The position numbers were made by a program, and so were the translations under genes. A stretch of 64,000 nucleotides of DNA from Daucus carota subsp. sativus. Taxonomy: Eukaryota > Streptophyta > Magnoliopsida > Apiales > Apiaceae. Of this stretch, positions 1 to 10,258 are shown piece by piece. Under the pieces are notes generated by a model. The model searched no databases. It worked only from the letters and a program-made list of their open reading frames with translations, and was not told the origin of the DNA. The stretch covers positions 40,458,390-40,522,389 of the forward strand of contig NC_030384.2 of the NCBI RefSeq assembly GCF_001625215.2, given 5' to 3'. Each line of letters starts with the position of its first letter. Position 1 is the stretch's first letter.

Positions 1-844
1 GCAACCAATAGTCCTACTTGGCTACTCCTAGCTCAAGCACACACTCAAATTCCAAGTACTAATATATATGGAAAATTAGGTGATAGGTAATACAAGGAAG
101 GAACATAATTCAGTGAGTTCTTCATAAGATTTTGATGGGTGCCTTGTAGGCTGTAGCTGACCTTTGGTTGCCAAGCCCTTGTGTGCACAGATTATGCAGC
201 TCATTAAAACCTTTAAAAATGAAATGCTCAGCGGAGGCAAATATATACTACATAGTAGTGCAAAATTATCAACCACGTGATCATTTGTTCACTCAAAAGA
301 TCACATAGATCAGAATGTTTGAAAGAGTACTGATAGTATATATCTCCTACTTAATTATCTGCTGTAATAAACTCTGTACTGAGATGGCCATGCTCTTATG
401 TATTCTACAAGATACAGTTACCACTACACTGCTGCTACATAGATGCAGCACTAATAGCAATGTACTAAACTAATACTGAACACAGAATGCTGAAAAAACA
501 TAATGAATTAAACATCATGAATGATCAGCAATGATGCTAAATTGAGGAGGAATGGATCGATTTAACAAGAACAACGTTTACCACTATTACAACCACCAAA
601 GACTGTCACAGCTGAAAGAAAGTTTCTCACCACAACCCTAGCAAATGTAAAACTGACTTAATCTCATACTACCAAATGACATGCTAGTATGCTACTGCAT
701 TATGGACAGTAAATTCCATCGTATTGAACTAAACCTTCTAACTTTACATTCAAAATCTATTGAATTTTGATGTATATGAGATATCTCCCCTTATTCCTGA
801 TCATCGATTACTACTTACTAGCTTCCCCATATGCACAGCTTCCG
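1..844. other. 3' flank of the first GeBP-like gene, no coding signal
   Basis: No gene recognised. The stretch is AT-rich and its short open frames lack any recognisable domain. Parts of 500-760 resemble 4,860-5,130 (for example the shared block around 'aagaacaacgtttac'), which lies in the same position downstream of the second GeBP-like gene. It is therefore probably the 3' end of the tandem duplication unit. Confidence 0.6.
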
Positions 845-2071
845 TTAGACAGTATCTTTGCAATGTGCATCAACTTCCTGATGAACATCAGATTCTTGAT
901 CTCGTTCCCATGTCAATCTTGACAGTCGAAAAAAGCTATAGTCACCTCCAGGTTTAGCAAAATCTTGACGCTCTGGGTTTCTGCCTTTCTCTGCTACAAG
1001 CTTCTTGTACTTGGTCTGCAACTTGAGGACTTTTTCAGTCAACTGAGATTCATTGATACATCCTCCTTTCTGGAGTTCGGAATTGAGATAAGCAAGCAGA
1101 GAATGCTGTGGGCCAAGTGTAGTTGCAGGCTGATCAAGAACATATGGTAAAGACCCAAAATATAGTTTGTACCCAAAAAGATTTTTCAAGGTCCTAAAGT
1201 CATCATCCTGTTCACTTGCCGATTCTGGAAATAACAGATTCTGATCCTTAGGACACTGCTTTCCACTCGATTGATCATTCTCACAAGCAAATTTTTCACA
1301 CTTCCTTTGAGCATAGAATTCATCTAATGCAGCGTTTTCTGCTACCAAGGACTCCTCATCAAGACCATAAAATGATTGAACTTGGGATGAAGGCTTAAGT
1401 GGCAGATTGAGGTTATTGAAATCAACACCATAAAAAGAAGAAAGAGGGAAATCTTGAAGCACCAGTAAGTGTTGAAAATCAAAACCTGAAGGATACACAC
1501 TTTGTTCCCCTTGTTCACAACTACCTTCTTCTGCACGAGCCACGCCTTCTTGAATGCTTTCTACATCAGACCCTCGTGACACACAAGGCAGAGGAACGCA
1601 GCTCTTTTCCTTGATCTTAGTCTGCCTCATCTGCAAGAGAAGGTCATCAACATTATCTTCTCCTTTGGCTTGAGTTTCTCCAGTTGGAATTTCTTCAACT
1701 ACATTAACTTCACCCTGCACACCAACCGTCTCTTCTTCTTGGAGTTCTTGTTTTCGGGTTTTGGCTTCTGAGGTTTTCTTGATTTCCTCCTGATCACCTG
1801 AGGTTTTGGATTCTGGGGTTTTCTTGATTGCCTTCTCATCAACAGGGGTCTCTCCGGATTCAATAATTTCAGCAATTAAGTCCTTCCACCAGAGACCAAG
1901 ATCAATATCTTCCACTTCATTGATTTCTTGTTTTTGCGCCTTGCCCCTTGAGAAAATCTTTTTGGCCTTTGAGAGAATTTTCTTGAATGGGTTTTTTTGT
2001 TTAAGGGGACGTCTGGTTTTGGTTTCCTGAGAAGGGAGAGATGAATATAGGTTTCTGGTTTTTGAAGACAT
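845..2071 (-). CDS. GeBP/DUF573-like protein, copy A (408 aa)
   Basis: Intronless 408-residue protein. The C-terminal part (about residues 287-390) follows the layout of the GLABROUS1-enhancer-binding (GeBP/STKL, DUF573) domain: an acidic start (EQDDD), a 'G-x-LP' turn, a 'QLTEKVLKLQTKYKKLV' helix and a closing 'FFRLSRLTWE' helix. Residues 21-47 are strongly basic and could be a nuclear localisation signal. Residues 50-200 are acidic, low-complexity sequence. A motif occurs twice, as SFYGVDF near 212 and SFYGLD near 233. Known GeBP proteins are plant transcription regulators, and a nuclear DNA-binding role here is inferred from the family. The similarity is distant, so a divergent lineage is likely. 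The start is supported by a TATA box about 73 nt upstream and by agreement with the MSS start of copies B and C. Confidence 0.8.
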   Translation of the reverse strand: MSSKTRNLYSSLPSQETKTRRPLKQKNPFKKILSKAKKIFSRGKAQKQEINEVEDIDLGLWWKDLIAEIIESGETPVDEKAIKKTPESKTSGDQEEIKKTSEAKTRKQELQEEETVGVQGEVNVVEEIPTGETQAKGEDNVDDLLLQMRQTKIKEKSCVPLPCVSRGSDVESIQEGVARAEEGSCEQGEQSVYPSGFDFQHLLVLQDFPLSSFYGVDFNNLNLPLKPSSQVQSFYGLDEESLVAENAALDEFYAQRKCEKFACENDQSSGKQCPKDQNLLFPESASEQDDDFRTLKNLFGYKLYFGSLPYVLDQPATTLGPQHSLLAYLNSELQKGGCINESQLTEKVLKLQTKYKKLVAEKGRNPERQDFAKPGGDYSFFRLSRLTWERDQESDVHQEVDAHCKDTV

Positions 2072-2143
2072 AACTAGGTTTCCTGTGACTAACGAAAGCT
2101 CTGCTTCAATTCCTTTATTCGTAATGGTGCCGTGTGTATTTAT

Positions 2144-2151
2144 TATTTATA
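2144..2151 (-). promoter_or_regulatory. TATA box of GeBP-like copy A
   Basis: TATAAATA on the minus strand, about 73 nt upstream of the ATG at 2071. This is a suitable distance for a short 5' leader. Confidence 0.55.
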
Positions 2152-2415
2152 GGCATGGTGGGTAAAGGAGTCATTGTGTTTAACTGAAATTCAAACATAA
2201 TTAATTAGCAAAAAAAAAAATTCAAACATAATTTTTTAGTTTTGGTTGGGAACCGGGAGATCGGTGGTTTATCCTATTTTTCAAAGGGTTACTTCTGAAA
2301 AGTAATTAAAGGCATAACTGTTTCTGTAAATAATACATGTTAAACACCTATAATTACTTAAAACTAAAAATTATATAAATGTGAGCTTTTCTTCTGAATA
2401 AATTCTTGTTTATTT

Positions 2416-3582
2416 ATCTTTTTCGTTGTCTCTGTGTTTTTTATATGATGCATCCATCTCCATCAACAATATTTTTCTGTGCACAGCCAATAAGAATCTC
2501 ATGTTCAAATCCTTTCTCATCAGGCTCACCCGATGGCTCTCATCGCTGTTTCAATATTTTGTCGGTATATTCAAATAAAGACTTTGCTCACAGAATGCCT
2601 TGTATTCTGATTTCTCTGTTAAACTAAATTAGCCAGATTTGAATTATTTCATCCTCACCTACGATTTGAATCACAAAATCGATTAAAAACTTGAGGATTC
2701 CTAATCCCTTTTTCAGAAATCCCATGGCGCGTGTTTGCTTTGTGTGTTTTTTTGTTTTTCTCATGGATATATAAAAACTAAAGAAAGCTATCGACGAGAC
2801 TCGACTAATGATTCCACGATCTCGTACGGGAGAGATAGGATAGCGGTGGTAGCCAAAGAGGATGGTGGTGACGGCGGCAGTTCCGAGATCAGGATGAGGA
2901 TGAGATCCGTGTGTCGGTTTCAGAAAAGATGCATTAATTGTGCCTTAATTGCGGCGTTAATTGCGGCATTAATGTTTTGTTAATTGTGCCTTAATTGAAG
3001 GCTTAATTGTCTCTTTTATGAGTTATGTTTGTGGAATGTTTTGATCACAATTAAGTGTCATTTATTGACGTATTTTTATTTTTAATTAATTACTATTTAA
3101 TGTTGGTGTACTTGAATTATTTCCATACTATTTTATCTTTAGTGTTCGCTAACTATTTTTATTTAATGTTTATAATATCTTGCAGGTTCAATGTCAAATA
3201 TTACACTGTACGAAATTTTAGAGGTAGCAGATGGAAAAGGACATAAGTGTACAAATCATTTTAGCATCGGAGGATACGAGTTTTATCTTTTAATTTCTTT
3301 GTAAAGGACGTATATTTGCTTTGTAGGGTACTCTTTTTTCCCCTTGAGTTTTTTTCCCATAGGTTTTTTACTCTTACGAGGTTTTAACGAGGCCCAATTG
3401 GTGGGTTTTCTTTTTGGACATTAAAGGTCCTATCGTCTAAGCGTCCGGGAGTACTAGCTTACTCTTCGGTTAGATGGTATACTTTTGTGGATGAAGGAAA
3501 CTATGTTCCATCGGACATTGTATCTTTGATATTTAGTATCAATGGAAATTTATTTTCCTTTTCAAAAAAAAAATAAAAAAAA
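2416..3582 (+). mobile_element. LINE-type retroposon, 5'-truncated
   Basis: The insertion is bounded by the 12-bp direct repeat TCTTGTTTATTT (2404-2415 and 3583-3594). It ends in an A-rich tail (about 3564-3582), the usual product of target-primed reverse transcription. The part before the tail (about 3320-3560) carries text typical of plant LINE 3' ends, including 'ggttttaacgaggcc'. No reverse transcriptase frame remains. At 2935-2995 there is a short internal array of 'ttaattg(c/t)ggc' type units. The orientation follows from the tail. The LINE assignment is inferred from structure. Confidence 0.65.
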
Positions 3583-3594
3583 TCTTGTTTATTT

Positions 3595-5278
3595 TATATA
3601 AATGTGAGAAATTATTTTAATTAGATTCAGCCGTCATGAAAATGAACTCAATTTTGGGTTCCGAAGTGAAGAATAGCCGTTTACATATACAATAGCATGC
3701 AGTAATCTTAATCTCAGGTGGACCCGACAACCGACGATTCGAACTCGTGATTCTTTGGATCAATGCAGAGCGTCGTTTCTATTAAGACAGCTCTCACACT
3801 CCATCTTAATTTAGATTTTACCAATATCCGACCCGATTTTCATCATTATCGAAGATTTCAGCCTCTACTTGTAATTAGAAGCCATGAGTTGCCTATACAG
3901 ATGATCCCTGTAGCCCACATTTATAACAACAGCTCCATCATTATGGTATTTAATTCTTTATCCACTGAATCTGTTGTTGCCAGTTTCTGCCAACCAAAGT
4001 ATACCTTAAATTTAATAGACAGAGACTTGAATATAATTAGCTTCACATACCCCTAAACATTTTCGGTGACTACTGGGTTAAAATGATATTCTGGGAGGTT
4101 AAGTCGCATATGTTGTTGTCTCTTCTTTTGTGTGATGAAGTATTTCACTAATAATTACTTGTCCCCAACAATTCACTGACATTTAGGAATAGCCATTGGC
4201 CACTCAATTAACATATTATGAGTCCAGTTTTTATGTTCCATATATAGAGTATCTGGCACTAGCAAAACAAATGCAGTTGATCACAAGTATACAGTAGTAA
4301 TCACAATATCTTGTGTACTCGTCAACTGAAACTTAATCTCAAATCATGGATGAAATTCAACATTAGGCAGTAACATTTAAACATTAATATCAGACAAAAA
4401 TGAAGAACAGACGTAATAGGACTACTGTAGTAGCCCTGAACTTAAGCAAATCCTAACTTTCTTCTGTGATCACATGAAATGCCATACTCAAATTACGCTT
4501 TGTTGCAGATTTTTTTATCATGGGCGGCTGCATTAGTTGCTCAAGTTGCACATTAACAGAAAAAAGAGCGAGGAGCACTCAATCATCTTTCACAGTAAAG
4601 CCAGAGATCAATTGCTATACATTGCTAGAAATAATATGAAATGCAGCTCATCAGAATGTTAAAAAGTGAAAAAACTCAGCAGAGGCTAAAAACAGCAATG
4701 CAAGAAGGCATTGAAGATGTGACCATTTGTTCACTCAAAAGATCATATAGATGAGAATGTTTGTAAAAAGATCCTATGTACTGAAGTACCTATTTCAGTG
4801 CCATAAAATACATAATGAATTAAACATTCCATTTAGGGGAAAGAATGATTTACATAGCTGACACATCATTCTATGTCTGATCAGCAGTGAAACTAAGTCG
4901 AGGAATGGATCCGAGAACAAGAACAACGTTTACTAAACAAGCAGCAGATACTGATAACCACCCAAGACAAACTCTGAAAATCTACTTCTCAACAGAACCC
5001 TAGAAATATGTGAACTGACTCGATCTCGGACTAACAAACTGTGTGCTACTGCATCAGAGACAGTTCTACATATTACAATTATGAACTACCCATCTATATA
5101 GCTTCATGCACTGGATTTGTCTACCAACTTTACATTCAAAACTTAAAGAACTTTGATATGTCTATTTTTATACATTGATCATGACAGATAAATGACCAAA
5201 TGTGCTTCACTTATTTCTGATACCAATTATTAGCTTCCTGATTCACAATGGCTTCTGTAACAGCATCAACTTCCTGAT
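3595..5278. other. Intergenic; right part is duplicated 3' flank of GeBP-like copy B
   Basis: A 97-codon open frame at 3763-4056 has no recognisable domain. From about 4,440 onward the sequence partly matches 100-760 downstream of copy A, which marks it as part of the tandem duplication unit. A tRNA-like box B on the minus strand near 3,740 has no matching box A. Confidence 0.5.
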
Positions 5279-6157
5279 TCACATTGCTTCCATAACAGTG
5301 TGAACTTCACGAACAGCATTAGCTTCCTCTTCTTTTCCCCAAACTTTTCTTGACAGTCGAAAAATCAGATGTTCATTGTACGTTGAAAAATCTTCATCAG
5401 TAAGATTCTTGCCTTTCTCTTCCACAATTTTCTTGTACCTAGTCTGCAACTTGAAGACTGTATCCCTCAAAAGGGCTTCATTAACCTTTCCCCTGTTCTT
5501 ACGATTGGAATTGATAAAATCAGCCAGAGAATGCCTCTGCCCAGGCTCATCGATGAAAGGTGGCAGAAAAGACTCATCATAGACTCCGTAAATATTAAGA
5601 TTCACCAAAGTGGAAATATCATCATCATCTTCACATGTTGAATTAGGAAACAAGAACAGTTCTTGATTATCCTGATCTTGCAACCCCTGCCTATATCCAG
5701 AAACCACAACTTCTTGATCAACATTAACTTCAAGAAACCCATAATCCTCATACTCCGGATCCCAAATTCTCTCTGACAGCATGAAAATCAGTTTCTCAGA
5801 GTCCGTGGACAGATCTTCTTCGCCAGGCCCTCCACGTCTCTCTTGGACAATCTGGTTGTACTTGCTACGCAACCTCAAGACCTTTTCCCTCAAAAGGGCT
5901 TCATCAACAACTAGTCCACTACCAAGATCAGCATTGACATACTCAAGAAGCTCCTGACCCTGTTGAGTTAAAAGACCATCATCAAAAGATGGCAAAGGGC
6001 CAACAGAAACTTTGTAAGCAAGCAGACTCTTCAAGAAAGTGGCATCAAGAACTTGTTCAGAGGCTATTTCAACTGGGCTTTTTCGTTGTTTAGAGGGTGT
6101 TTCAGATTCTTGGCAAGTGGGAGATGGAGGATTCGAGATTGGGTTTGTTGAAGACAT
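5279..6157 (-). CDS. GeBP/DUF573-like protein, copy B with two domains (292 aa)
   Basis: Intronless 292-residue protein made almost entirely of two diverged copies of the GeBP-like domain (about residues 38-132 and 176-274). Each copy has the 'ALLR(E/D)..(L/F)(R/K)LR/Q(S/T)(K/R)Y' helix and a closing helix, 'IFMLSERIW' in the first and 'IFRLSRKVWG' in the second. The second closing helix is the closest match to the classical GeBP ending. The long acidic N-terminus and the SFYG motifs of copies A and C are missing. Canonical GeBP proteins have one such domain, so the doubling is unusual. A TATATATA box lies about 73 nt upstream of the ATG. The function is inferred from the family as nuclear and transcriptional. 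Confidence 0.78.
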   Translation of the reverse strand: MSSTNPISNPPSPTCQESETPSKQRKSPVEIASEQVLDATFLKSLLAYKVSVGPLPSFDDGLLTQQGQELLEYVNADLGSGLVVDEALLREKVLRLRSKYNQIVQERRGGPGEEDLSTDSEKLIFMLSERIWDPEYEDYGFLEVNVDQEVVVSGYRQGLQDQDNQELFLFPNSTCEDDDDISTLVNLNIYGVYDESFLPPFIDEPGQRHSLADFINSNRKNRGKVNEALLRDTVFKLQTRYKKIVEEKGKNLTDEDFSTYNEHLIFRLSRKVWGKEEEANAVREVHTVMEAM

Positions 6158-6229
6158 GAGTGTGATTTTTCAGGACCGGAAAAGAGAGAGTTGGAGTGTT
6201 ACAGAAAGAAAATCTTGGCAGCGAAATAG

Positions 6230-6237
6230 TATATATA
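6230..6237 (-). promoter_or_regulatory. TATA box of GeBP-like copy B
   Basis: TATATATA on the minus strand, about 73 nt upstream of the ATG at 6157. The distance equals that of copy A, as expected for duplicated promoters. Confidence 0.5.
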
Positions 6238-7324
6238 GCCACTCTGCGTGTATGTGCAACTGAAATTCAACTGATAAAGCGAGGGAAAATAACCAACTGG
6301 AACGACACTTTTTTTTTTCTTTTTACTTAATCCACCTAGTTGGGTTTAATGGGTTTCGATTTGTTTAGGGGTTTATTTGAAAATTCGGTGATAGCAGCTT
6401 TTTTCTTTTCTTTTTATCAATTTAAGTACCAATTATTTTATTAAACCAGCTCGAGGTTCAAACAGGTCACTTTTTAAAAAATAAAATTAGGGACAATCAC
6501 TATTGTGTAAACTAACTTTAAAGTTGGTCTAGATATTAACCAAAAATTTAAAGTCGGCTACTCGTTATGATTTATCTAAAAATCAATAATTTTTTAAAAT
6601 TATAATACTTGAAAATATCATAATTAAAATAGAATTGATCTCTTGAAATAAACATTTATATCTCGACAAGTAGAACATAAATCCTATTAGTTGTCTTAAT
6701 TTAAGCAAAATGCAGCTGATCTGAACTATAAAAACAACTCCTAGCCATTTGCCTGTCACTCCTAAAAGATTCAAGTGCCTATGTTGAATCACACAAACAT
6801 CAGGAAAAGTTGAGCAATGATCATCCAGTGTTGATATAACAGTGCAAGCAGTCAAGCATGAAAGACTTTCCACTTTCTCAAGCATAGATAATCACTTGAT
6901 CAGTATAGCAGATTATATAATAATTGCATCTTTTTGCTGCTCTACTTTCGTGTAATAATATTGTTAAGTTGCATTCTATAGCAGCAGGAGTAGCCATGTA
7001 CAAGGAAATTACTAACTGTAGTGCCATCATACAGCAAAATGAATAAAACTTTGGACTTTATATGATAAAAGGAAAGAAAACAGAAATAGATATTATAATA
7101 AGAACAAGATTCACTGTCTAAAACTGCAAATTATTATGAACGCCTAACAATAATCAGCAGAAATTAGTGTTCACCAGAGGCCCATTCGTGTGGTGCTTTG
7201 GAGAATTCTGACAAGTACTAATGAATTGCATATCGTCTACCAATTTCACATTCAAAACCTAATAAACTTATGTTGATACCTTGATCATGAGAGACACACT
7301 AAAAGATGAAAGAGCTAGCTCCAC
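6238..7324. other. Intergenic, no gene seen
   Basis: AT-rich sequence between copies B and C. A 100-codon minus-strand open frame (6583-6885) shows no domain, and its promoter-proximal half is low-complexity. About 7,200-7,324 resembles the corresponding 3' flanks of copies A and B. Confidence 0.5.
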
Positions 7325-8308
7325 TTATTCCTGATCATCAATCACTAGCTTCCCAATATCCACAGGTTCTAGTTCAACATTATCTTTGCAATGCACATCA
7401 ACTTCCCTAAGAGTATCCAATTCTCCGTCTCGTTCCCATATCATTCTTGACAGTTGAAAAAAGCTATAGTCACCAGGTGTGGGAAATTCTTGATGCTCTG
7501 GGGCTTTGCCTTTCTCTGCTACAAGCTTCGTGTACTTGGTCTGCAACTTTAAGATTTTTTCAGTCAACCAGGATCCACTAATAAATCCTGCTTTCTGGAT
7601 TTTCCAATTCACATAAACAAGCAGAGGATGATCTGGGCCAAATCTAGTTGCAGGCTGGCCAAGAACATCAGGTATAAGCCCATAATATAGTGTGTATTTT
7701 AAAAATAATTCCAAGATCCTAATGTCATCATCTTCTTCACTTGCTGATTCAGGAAATAATATAATTTGACTCTGATCCTGAGAACACTTATTGCCACAAA
7801 ATTGATCTTGACGCTGTTGGGAGCACTTGTTGGCAAAAGATTGATCATTTCCACAAGAAGCTGTTTTGCTTTTCCTTTCAGCATAAAACTCATCCAATGC
7901 AGCATTCTCTGCTGCTAGGGACTCCGTATCAAGACCATAAAACGAACCAACATCGGATGAAGGATGAAGTGGTAGGCTTAAATTATCAAAATCAACACCA
8001 TAAAAAGAAGAAATTGGGATGTTCTGAAGCACCTTCAGGTGCTTAAAATCAAAACCTGAAAGTGACGGATCATCATGCACTTGTTCTTCAAGACTTTGTT
8101 CATCTTCTTGAGTTTCAGTTTCTCCAGTTGCGGTTTCCTCGTCAGGGGTCTGTTTAACTACATTGTTTTCACCCTGCACAGCATCATGATTCATTTCTTC
8201 TCCAAGTCCTTGTTCTAGACATTCAGCTTTCGAGGATTTTTCAATAGTCTTTTCTCCAACAAGCTTTTCTTTAACTGGTGACTTCTGAACTGTGTTTCTT
8301 GAAGACAT
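7325..8308 (-). CDS. GeBP/DUF573-like protein, copy C (327 aa)
   Basis: Intronless 327-residue paralogue of copy A. It keeps the acidic N-terminal region, both SFYG motifs (SFYGVDF then SFYGLD) and one C-terminal GeBP-like domain (about residues 190-290, with 'WLTEKILKLQTKYTKLV' and 'FFQLSRMIWE'). It has a shorter N-terminus than A, without the basic patch, and a C-terminal extension ending VIDDQE. A small internal duplication of a 'DQ(S)F..NKCSQ' unit lies near residues 150-180. A TATA box at 8442-8450 suits the chosen start. A transcription-related role is inferred from the family only. Confidence 0.8.
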   Translation of the reverse strand: MSSRNTVQKSPVKEKLVGEKTIEKSSKAECLEQGLGEEMNHDAVQGENNVVKQTPDEETATGETETQEDEQSLEEQVHDDPSLSGFDFKHLKVLQNIPISSFYGVDFDNLSLPLHPSSDVGSFYGLDTESLAAENAALDEFYAERKSKTASCGNDQSFANKCSQQRQDQFCGNKCSQDQSQIILFPESASEEDDDIRILELFLKYTLYYGLIPDVLGQPATRFGPDHPLLVYVNWKIQKAGFISGSWLTEKILKLQTKYTKLVAEKGKAPEHQEFPTPGDYSFFQLSRMIWERDGELDTLREVDVHCKDNVELEPVDIGKLVIDDQE

Positions 8309-8441
8309 AACTATGAATCTTTTACTAAAATCTACGACGAACAGAGACTTCTAGATTGCTATAGGACGAACAAGAGGAGTGATGGGAATGCAAGTAGAGT
8401 TCAAACAGACTTCTAGTTACTGTTGCCTGTTGGATACCAAG

Positions 8442-8450
8442 TATATATAT
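8442..8450 (-). promoter_or_regulatory. TATA box of GeBP-like copy C
   Basis: A TATATATA-type box on the minus strand, about 135 nt upstream of the ATG at 8308. Confidence 0.45.
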
Positions 8451-8599
8451 CCCTAATCTCTCTCGTATAGTCGTTTTCATTATTCAACAATGACTACAAT
8501 TCGTTGTACAATTTTTTAAGAATATGAAATCGACAAAAATCGAAAATTTTCTCAATATACCATTTTCATTAAAAAAGTTTTTAACAATAATTTTGATGT

Positions 8600-9040
8600 T
8601 GGTTAAAGTTCGAAGAATATTGATAATTATATTAAATATAACTTATCAATGATAAATTATACATATATTTGGATAATCAAAGATAATATTTATTATTAAA
8701 CTAAAAAATTATAACCAGTACACCAATACTCCAATGTTTTTGAGTACACAAAAGTATTGGAGTACCCGCCATATATTTGTAATATAATCATAAATAATAT
8801 GTTTAATATAATTATTCAAATATATATATAAAACTTATCATTTATAAATAGTCTTAAACAATATTTCAAAAAAAAAAATAGTCGTAAACATAATTATCAA
8901 TAAATTATTAATATTTTTAAACTTTAACAAGAATTATTGTTCAGCTAATTTAGTGTCCTGCAATTTATAAAAATAATTATTAATCTATGTTTTGATTACA
9001 ATATTTATATTGGAGCATAATCAATAGGTTGTCGGATGTA
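8600..9040. repeat. AT-rich dispersed repeat, copy 1
   Basis: About 8,640-8,770 matches, in reverse complement, 32,490-32,600 (shared 'ggataatcaaagat' and 'caatactccaat' blocks). About 8,930-9,020 resembles 32,660-32,790 ('tcctgcaatttataaaa' against 'tcctatgatttataaaa', then 'ggttgtc'). A weaker relative lies at 10,245-10,500. The boundaries are approximate and the family is probably a non-autonomous DNA element. Confidence 0.45.
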
Positions 9041-9291
9041 AGAAAAAAAAACAAAATTTCACAAAGAATAATCACCTTTCTTATGTTTTCTTTCGGGGTA
9101 ATGACCGAACGGAATGCTGGCGTTGTTTCACTAAAGGAAGAAGAATTTGTGGTTAGCAATATAAAAAACGACATGACACGTAACAGTGTTTTGTTGTTAT
9201 TAAAATTCGAATAGTAAAAGAAGTCTTTGCCAATAAAATCCAGCATAATTCCTGCCTCATCTATACATTATCCATCACACACACTTCAACA

Positions 9292-9705
9292 ATGGAAGTA
9301 GATCATTATGCTATTCTTGGTTTACCAAGTGGTGTACAAGGTACCAAACTCTCTCTGCAAGAAATCAAAAAAGCATATGAATCAAAAGCTTTAAAACTTC
9401 ATCCAGACAAAACTCACATGAATTTTCAGAGACTCCAAAACTCGTATGAGATCCTCAAGGACACCAAAACTCGAAAAGCTTGCGATGATCGTGTTCGAGC
9501 GAAACATGAAGAGGTTTTACTGCGCGAGAAAATGAGGAAGAAAAGAGAGTTAGCGGAGGAAAAAGCTCAAGAAGAGGAAGAAAGAAAGAATGTGAAGATG
9601 AGGGCTGAGATGAAGAAGAAAAACGAGCCCGAGGTTGACACAGATTTAGATTTTATCCTTAATGTAACTTTAGTTCTTTTAGTTTCCTTAGGTATATTTA
9701 ATTAA
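9292..9705 (+). CDS. Small J-domain protein with C-terminal hydrophobic tail (137 aa)
   Basis: Intronless 137-residue protein. Residues 4-67 form a J domain with 'DHYAILGL' at the start, the HPD tripeptide at 37-39 that stimulates Hsp70 ATPase, and 'LQNSYEILKDTKTRKACDD' in helices III/IV. A highly charged coiled-coil follows (about 70-112, rich in K, R and E). Residues 118-137 are hydrophobic and end the protein, which suggests a tail anchor. The J domain plus charged helix resemble the N-terminal half of DNAJC17-type spliceosomal J proteins, but the RNA-recognition motif of that family is absent. The likely role is an Hsp70 co-chaperone held on a membrane; the membrane is not predictable from sequence. 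It lies head to head with GeBP-like copy C. Confidence 0.82.
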   Translation: MEVDHYAILGLPSGVQGTKLSLQEIKKAYESKALKLHPDKTHMNFQRLQNSYEILKDTKTRKACDDRVRAKHEEVLLREKMRKKRELAEEKAQEEEERKNVKMRAEMKKKNEPEVDTDLDFILNVTLVLLVSLGIFN

Positions 9706-9870
9706 TAAGTCACAATAAATTTTTCTATAAACCATGAGTTGAATAAGCGGATTAGTTTTTTATTATTTGACGCTTTGACTTTGACCACTTTAATTGAGTA
9801 GTTAAAATTATTATTTTTTAATTTTCTTTTTTGAATAAAAATATATAATCAAAATTTAATTCACAAAAAA

Positions 9871-10258
9871 ATGCTCTGGGGTTTTGTCTTTCTCTGCTAC
9901 AAGCTTCTTGTACTTGGTCTGCAAGTTTAAGATTTTTTCAGTCAACCAGGATCCACTAACACATCCTGCTTTCTGGATTTTACAATTCACATAAACAAGC
10001 AGAGGATGATTGCTATAGAGAAATCGAATTTCCTGTTATAATGTTGTTCTGTACATGCATATGCATGGGGCCGAACAAGAGGAGTAACGGGAATACAAGT
10101 AGGGTTCAAACAGACTTCTGGAAAATGACTACTTGTACAATTTGTTAAGAATATGACATCGACATAATCAAAAATTTTCTCAATATACCTTCTTCCTAAA
10201 ACAATTTTTAACAATAATATTAATGCTCATTAAAGTTGAAAGATATTAATAATTAATT
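9871..10258 (-). pseudogene. GeBP-like copy D, internally deleted remnant
   Basis: 9871-10010 aligns without gaps to 7493-7632 of copy C and encodes about 46 residues of the GeBP-like domain, still open. It then jumps directly to sequence matching the copy C upstream region (10,070-10,120 resembles 8,360-8,420, and 10,147-10,258 resembles 8,520-8,640). The start codon and whole N-terminal coding part, about 0.7 kb relative to copy C, are missing. This is a tandem copy that suffered an internal deletion, and it cannot encode a normal family member. Confidence 0.8.

Noticed and set aside
3715-3775. tRNA-like box B on the minus strand
   Set aside because: No box A and no cloverleaf could be drawn around it.
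3763-4056. 97-codon plus-strand frame
   Set aside because: No domain, no promoter, and adjacent to the LINE; chance length is plausible.
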